Below are positions 14,664-18,670 of a stretch of 18,670 nucleotides of DNA, piece after piece. Within the stretch, counting starts at the first letter, position 1. Each line of letters opens with the position of its first letter. Under the pieces are notes generated by a model. It ran no database searches. It was given only the letters and a program-made list of their open reading frames with translations, and had not been told where the DNA came from. The position numbers were made by a program, and so were the translations under genes. Source of the stretch: Fusobacteriota bacterium (GTDB lineage Bacteria; Fusobacteriota; Fusobacteriia; JAPLKR01); assembly GCA_026387965.1 (NCBI GenBank), contig JAPLKR010000108.1, positions 1-18,670 of the forward strand. Direction: 5' to 3'.

Positions 14664-15701
14664 TTATAATGTCGCAAACTCTCGTCTACATGCACATCCT
14701 AGTTTTTCAAGTAAAATAAGCGTAATGTTAAAATTCAAATTCTTTTTATCCTGATTCATTATAGGGGTAAGTTCATCTATCGAAACTGGAAGATATGTAG
14801 AAAGATTATACCTTTCCAGTGTATTCTCTAAAAAAATAAGTTCCTTACAAGTGAGCATTTTAAGTTCAACACTTTTCTTTGCAGCCCAAATCATGCCAAT
14901 ACTCACAGCTTCTCCATGTAATATCCCTTGATAGTTATAGTGTTTTTCTAATGCATGTGCCACAGTATGTCCAAAATTCAAAAGCATTCTTTCACCACGG
15001 TCAAACTCATCTTTTTGCACTACCTTTGCTTTAAACTGGATGCATTTACAAACTATTTCAAAATAAAATTGTGGCAGTATATCCATGTCTAAAGTCGCTA
15101 ATCTCTTTAGAAATGTTAAATCAAAAATGGCACCGTATTTAATAACTTCAGCCATTCCATTTGAAATATGACGTGAGTCAAGTGAATTTAAAAAATTCGG
15201 GTCAACATATACTTTTTTAGGCTGATAGAAGCTTCCAATATAATTTTTACCTTCCGGCGTATCTACCCCTACTTTCCCACCAACTGAACTATCCACTTGG
15301 GCTAAAAGTGTGGTAGGTATTTGAATTAAATCAACACCTCTAAATAATATCGAAGCCACAAATCCCGCTAAATCTCCGACTACACCGCCTCCAAAAGCAA
15401 TTATTATATCTCCTCTTCTTATCCCTAGTTGCAATAATTGTGAAGTAATATTACCCGCTTCACAAAAATTTTTGCTACTTTCCCCCGCTTGAAATACCAC
15501 ACACTCTACAGATTTACAGTAAGATTTGATATACCCTTCTAATTCGCGATAATATAAATTAAAAACATTATTATCAGTCACGACAAAAAGTCTTTTTTGT
15601 CCAAATTGTTCAGAAATTTTTAGACCTAATTTAGAAAAAATCCCATTTTCTATCTCTATACTACTCTTGCCACTTCTAAGCTCTAACTCTAATATTTTCA
15701 T
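14664..15701 (-). CDS. aroB: 3-dehydroquinate synthase
   Basis: A 345-aa NAD- and metal-dependent enzyme that cyclises DAHP. The start ATG 15701 is supported by GGAGAC just upstream; a TTG 24 bases earlier has no site. The NAD site is FGGGVVGDLAGFVAS near 95. RGVDLIQIPTTLLAQVDSSVGGK follows and is nearly invariant. The metal ligands are the Glu of GMAEVIKYG, the first His of GHTVAHALE and the His of HGEAVSIGM. The length is typical. It is the second gene of the aro operon, 33 bases after aroF. Confidence 0.96.
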   Translation of the reverse strand: MKILELELRSGKSSIEIENGIFSKLGLKISEQFGQKRLFVVTDNNVFNLYYRELEGYIKSYCKSVECVVFQAGESSKNFCEAGNITSQLLQLGIRRGDIIIAFGGGVVGDLAGFVASILFRGVDLIQIPTTLLAQVDSSVGGKVGVDTPEGKNYIGSFYQPKKVYVDPNFLNSLDSRHISNGMAEVIKYGAIFDLTFLKRLATLDMDILPQFYFEIVCKCIQFKAKVVQKDEFDRGERMLLNFGHTVAHALEKHYNYQGILHGEAVSIGMIWAAKKSVELKMLTCKELIFLENTLERYNLSTYLPVSIDELTPIMNQDKKNLNFNITLILLEKLGCACRREFATL

Positions 15702-15734
15702 TTTGTCTCCAATGATATAAAACAATATGATTTA

Positions 15735-16751
15735 TCATAGTGTTATATTTTTTCCAACGATCTTTGCAATTTGAAAAACATCCTTCATTAACATCTCAAA
15801 TTTATCGAGTTTTAACGATTGAGCTCCGTCAGAAAGAGCATTTTCGGGGTTATTATGTACCTCTATCATGAGTCCATCCGCCCCAGCTGCAACAGCCGCT
15901 TTTGAAAGACTCTCTACCATCCACCATTTACCAGATGCATGACTTGGATCTATAATAATGGGGAGATGACTTATTTTTTTTATCATTGAAATAGCGCTAA
16001 TATCCAGCGTATTTCTCATAGAATTTTCAAATGTTCGTATCCCACGCTCACACAATATAACATTTTCATTTCCACCTGCTAAAATGTATTCAGCTGACAT
16101 CAACCACTCTTCAATCGTTGCAGAAAGACCTCTTTTAAGTAAAATTGGCTTCTTCATTTTTCCAAGTTCTTTTAAAAGGTCAAAATTTTGCATATTTCTT
16201 GCACCTACTTGAATGATGTCCACTTTCTCTACAAACTCATCAATTAACTTAGTCGATGTGATTTCACTTACAATTGGGAGTCCTGTATGAGCTCTTGCTT
16301 TTTGAAGCAAGTCTAATCCCTCAAATTCAAGTCCTTGAAACGCATAGGGCGACGTTCTAGGCTTAAAAGCACCACCTCTTAAGAATTTAGCTCCACTTTT
16401 TTTTACTGAAGTTGCGATATCACAAATTTGAATTTCTGATTCCACTGAACAAGGCCCTGCGATAACAGTAAAATTACTTCCACCAATTTTTATTCCTCGA
16501 ATATCGATTACTGTATCATTTTCTTGCAAAAGTCTACTGGCCTTTTTATATGGCTTTTGAATTTGTATAACGCTTTCGACATGCTGATATCTCTCAATTT
16601 CTTGAGGTGTGATTGTGGTAATATCCCCTAAAATTCCAAAAAGTCCTTTATCTATATTAATCATCCTAATTTCAAGACCTCTAGACATGATATGAGAGAT
16701 TAGCTTTTCTATATCTTTCTTTTCAGCTCTGTTTGACATCTTTACAATCAT
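15735..16751 (-). CDS. aroF: DAHP synthase, type I beta, with N-terminal regulatory domain
   Basis: A 338-aa enzyme condensing PEP and erythrose 4-phosphate, the entry step of the pathway. Residues 1-70 form a ferredoxin-like regulatory domain of the Thermotoga maritima type (MIVKM.., GILGDITTI). The barrel follows: VIAGPCSVES, KFLRGGAFKPRTSPYAFQG, VGARNMQNF, LLKRGLSATIEEW, CERGIRTFE and IIDPSHASGKWW carry the PEP- and metal-binding residues. Feedback by Phe or Tyr through the N-terminal domain is known in such enzymes and likely here. AGGAG stands 7 bases before ATG 16751. The gene ends in TGA, directly followed by TAA. First gene of the operon. Confidence 0.95.
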   Translation of the reverse strand: MIVKMSNRAEKKDIEKLISHIMSRGLEIRMINIDKGLFGILGDITTITPQEIERYQHVESVIQIQKPYKKASRLLQENDTVIDIRGIKIGGSNFTVIAGPCSVESEIQICDIATSVKKSGAKFLRGGAFKPRTSPYAFQGLEFEGLDLLQKARAHTGLPIVSEITSTKLIDEFVEKVDIIQVGARNMQNFDLLKELGKMKKPILLKRGLSATIEEWLMSAEYILAGGNENVILCERGIRTFENSMRNTLDISAISMIKKISHLPIIIDPSHASGKWWMVESLSKAAVAAGADGLMIEVHNNPENALSDGAQSLKLDKFEMLMKDVFQIAKIVGKNITL

Positions 16752-16787
16752 CTCTCTGCTCCTTTATCCTAAGTATTTCATTAATAC

Positions 16788-16816
16788 ATAGTAACACAGA
16801 TTGTGTGATATGTAAA
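16788..16816 (-). promoter_or_regulatory. Promoter of the aroF-aroB-aroA-aroC-aroQ-ssb operon
   Basis: On the minus strand TTTACA (16816-16811), 17 bases, TACTAT (16793-16788), with a TG one base before the -10. The spacer contains the inverted repeat ACACA-GAT-TGTGT (16795-16807 on the plus strand). The transcript would start about 30 bases before the aroF ATG. The -35 is 12 bases outside the IS end. Confidence 0.65.
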
Positions 16817-16828
16817 TATTTCTTCCAG

Positions 16829-16847
16829 TATATCGCCCCATGAAAAT
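16829..16847. repeat. Terminal inverted repeat, aro-proximal end
   Basis: TATATCGCCCCATGAAAAT is the inverted counterpart of 18093-18111 with three mismatches. The conserved core is CGCCCCA. Confidence 0.7.
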
Positions 16848-16849
16848 GA

Positions 16850-16879
16850 GGTAGAAAGAGATTTTTTTCTCTTTCTACC
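16850..16879. repeat. 11-bp perfect hairpin at the IS 3' end
   Basis: GGTAGAAAGAG (16850-16860) and CTCTTTCTACC (16869-16879) pair perfectly around an 8-base A/T loop, just inside the terminal repeat. On the plus strand a T-rich stretch follows. It may end transcription leaving or entering the IS; it codes for KGRKRKKSL-like residues in the transposase frame. Confidence 0.65.
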
Positions 16880-18092
16880 TTTAATTTTTGGATCTAATAA
16901 TTTTTGATTATAAACATCCATAGGTTTTAGATAACCTAAAAATTCATGGTAACGTTCGAAATTGTAAAAGCAAATGTACTTGTTAATAGATTCTTTTAGA
17001 TGTTTCCTTGACTCAAAATTGAAGAGGCAAACAATCTCACATTTTTCAGAACGCCAAAATCTCTCAATGCAAATATTATTAGTAGCTCTTCCTTTACCGT
17101 CCATAGAAATTTCTATTCGATTTTCACGCAGTATATCCGTATGATCATTACTGGTGTATTGAAAACTCTGGTCTGTATTAAAAATTTCTGGTTTCCCATG
17201 TTTTCTAATCGCTTCATTTAATACTGAGGTTACAAAAGCAGCATCCATCGTATTTGAAATACTGTGAGCCAAGATGGCTTTTGAATACCAAACAATGATT
17301 GCCGCAAGATATACGTTGGATCCCTCAACCTTAATGTAAGTGATATCTGTACTCCACACTTGATTTACGTGAGATATTTCAATTCTCCTTAATTTATAGA
17401 TATATTTCTTATGTCCTGCATTTAGTTGTGATAGATTTGGGGCTTTTCCCGCTATGATTGGCTCTAATTTCAATTCTTTCTTGTATTTCGACACACTGTT
17501 CACTCAGATGTTATATCCCTCTTCTTTTAATGCTTGATGGACTTTTCTTGCTCCGTATACAGGTACTCGTTCAAATATCCCTAAGATAGTATCAAGAAGA
17601 CGCTTCTTTTAAAGGTTTGTTTTGGGTTTGTAGTATAGCCTCCAAGTAACTTGCATTGCTGCTTTACTGAAATTTATGTTAACTCAGACTTAATCAATTC
17701 TAGTTTGTTTACCGAGCCCAAGCTTTCTAACTTTTTCGAAAGCCTCTCTTTCTAAATCGTCAATTTACCGATTAGCTTTGTATTCGTCTCATTTTGGGTT
17801 TTTAACTCTGCTATTTCTTCTTTTTTTTCTTTTACTGTTTTATTTGGATCCATAGCGATCTCTGTATTTTCTAAAAATATCTTCTTCCATGAGTTGATAC
17901 TTTGAGGTAAAACCTTATATTCACTTGCTATTTCTGCGCGGGTCTTTTCATTCTTTAGAACCTCTAATCCTACTTTGGCTTTAAAGGCTGTTGTATACTG
18001 CTCCCGAATTTTTCTCCTAATGACATCCCTACATTTTTTTGTATTTCAGCATACTTTTAACTTTGAAATTTTTTTTATATTTTTTCTGTTCT

Positions 18093-18111
18093 ATTCTCGT
18101 GGGGCGGTATA
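18093..18111. repeat. Terminal inverted repeat, distal end
   Basis: ATTCTCGTGGGGCGGTATA, partner of 16829-16847. The T tract of the neighbouring terminator begins at the next base, so the IS lies directly against it. Confidence 0.7.
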
Positions 18112-18143
18112 AAAAGAAAATCGATAGATTTTACTCTATCGAT
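18111..18143 (-). terminator. Rho-independent terminator of the distal secreted-protein gene
   Basis: On the minus strand an 8-bp perfect stem (ATCGATAG and CTATCGAT, 18120-18127 and 18136-18143) with an 8-base loop is followed by TTTCTTTTT. It lies 12 bases after the stop codon. Confidence 0.8.
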
Positions 18144-18155
18144 AGTTTGAAATTA

Positions 18156-18647
18156 TTAAAAATTCAGTGTGACATCAATTTCATCTGGATTTTGACTACC
18201 TGCAAACTCCGCAAACTGCCCTGAGGTTATATTCCCACTATCTGGAGCATTTACACATTTTACACCATTAGCTGTAATTCCAGTAATGCGTGCTCCTTGT
18301 GGAATTAGTAGCGAATACACTTGATTCGAACCTGGTGTTAAATCAGCCGATTGCGTCTCTCCACCACTTACTCCATACGAATAACGGCTATTATATAATT
18401 CCCAATTATATGCAGGCGCGTAATCAACTCCTCCAGGCATGGTTTGAGTGTATGACGCTGGGTTATTGACACCTGGGTATCCCGTCGATGTTGGTGTAAA
18501 TGTTGTTGAACCGCCGGTGTAGGTAACAATAATAGGGGTATTAATTTTTTGATTAGATTGGATCACAATATCGCTCGTACTATCTGCAAAGGCTACTGCT
18601 GAGATGGTGCTCGCGATCACTGCCATAATTATAAGTGTTTTTTTCAT
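18156..18647 (-). CDS. Secreted protein of unknown function
   Basis: A 163-aa protein with a signal peptide: MKKTL, hydrophobic to about residue 19, likely cut after AFA before DSTSD. The mature part is rich in Thr, Ser, Gly, Asn, Tyr and Pro, acidic, with a single cysteine (GVKCVN) and no anchor signal. Patterns such as VIVTYTGGSTTF and QVYSLLIPQGARITGI suggest beta structure, as in surface or coat proteins. The ATG at 18647 follows AGGAGG by 7 bases. It has its own terminator. It shares composition and export type with the protein at 1317-1895 but I see no convincing homology between them. Confidence 0.82.
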   Translation of the reverse strand: MKKTLIIMAVIASTISAVAFADSTSDIVIQSNQKINTPIIVTYTGGSTTFTPTSTGYPGVNNPASYTQTMPGGVDYAPAYNWELYNSRYSYGVSGGETQSADLTPGSNQVYSLLIPQGARITGITANGVKCVNAPDSGNITSGQFAEFAGSQNPDEIDVTLNF

Positions 18648-18670
18648 GTTTGTTCCTCCTAATTAATTTA

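Larger units (their letters stand above)
16781..18026 (-). pseudogene. IS3-family transposase (orfA-orfB), disrupted
   Basis: The orfB catalytic part is open from 17503 to 16781 (240 codons). It has the full DDE set: STDITYI, NTDQSFQY and CIERFWRSEK, with 35 residues between the second Asp and the Glu, and the SMDGKGR motif of the IS51/IS407-like branch. Its upstream part is broken: GYNI is followed by TGA at the join to VNSVSKY, and further up there are several shifts and stops. The helix-turn-helix orfA is readable as YTTAFKAKVGLEVLKNEKT, then EYKVLPQSINSWKK, KLTI stop KERLSKKLE, and SELT stop ISVKQQCKLLG. The ORF also runs through the terminal repeat into host DNA, so the native stop is lost. 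Confidence 0.85.
16829..18111 (-). mobile_element. Decayed IS3-family element next to the aro operon
   Basis: The boundaries are set by imperfect terminal inverted repeats (16829-16847 and 18093-18111) with 16 of 19 bases matching. The length of 1283 bases is normal for an IS3 element. It carries the disrupted orfA-orfB described separately, reading towards the aro operon. I see no target duplication in the flanks (TTCCAG before, AAAAG after), so the ends could be a few bases further out or the site may have changed since insertion. Confidence 0.75.

Noticed and set aside
17500-17520. TGA read as Trp (mycoplasma-type code) at the broken transposase join
   Set aside because: Tryptophan is TGG throughout, aroE and aroF end with TGA, and the transposase has many other defects, so TGA here is a stop.

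Overview
The window comes from an AT-rich bacterium, roughly one third G+C by eye. It has strong AGGAGG-type ribosome binding sites and near-consensus sigma-70/sigma-A promoters, and the standard genetic code fits (TGG for Trp, TGA used as a stop). A Firmicutes or Fusobacteria anaerobe is the best guess. The two secreted proteins have short plain signal peptides with AxA-type cleavage sites and no lipobox or LPXTG, which leans slightly towards an organism with an outer membrane, but I cannot settle the phylum. No rRNA, tRNA or CRISPR array was seen.

Layout. Bases 1-303 are the 3' end of an IS150-group IS3-family element. Next, on the minus strand, come a secreted protein gene and an MDR-family oxidoreductase (322-1895). 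On the plus strand a YchJ-like SEC-C protein overlaps a short-chain dehydrogenase and is followed by a terminator (2172-3494). aroE (minus) and the kdp operon (plus) diverge from a 536-base intergenic region that holds both promoters, a palindrome in the aroE promoter, and hairpins in the kdp leader. kdpABCD encodes the K+-transporting P-type ATPase. Its KdpC is unusually short, and its KdpD ends inside the left end of a decayed IS150-group copy (10435-11037). A 56-aa gene with a very good promoter follows. Then comes a long minus-strand operon, in transcription order aroF-aroB-aroA-aroC-aroQ-ssb-46 aa peptide (16751 down to 11444). Its promoter is 12 bases from the end of a second, decayed IS3-family element (about 16829-18111). 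A second secreted protein gene with its own terminator closes the window.

Function. The minus-strand operon and aroE supply five shikimate-pathway steps plus chorismate mutase: DAHP synthase, dehydroquinate synthase, shikimate dehydrogenase, EPSP synthase, chorismate synthase and chorismate mutase. Dehydroquinase (aroD) and shikimate kinase (aroK) are absent here and must be encoded elsewhere if the pathway is complete. The Kdp operon would give high-affinity K+ uptake, but the usual KdpD kinase half and KdpE are not in the window. IS activity is the main shaping force: two direct-oriented IS150-group remnants flank about 10.1 kb carrying aroE and kdp.

The observations most worth a second look are the IS-terminated KdpD, the roughly 50-residue gap in KdpC, the structured kdp leader, and the ssb plus membrane-peptide tail of the aromatic operon. 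No clearly new multi-gene system was found.
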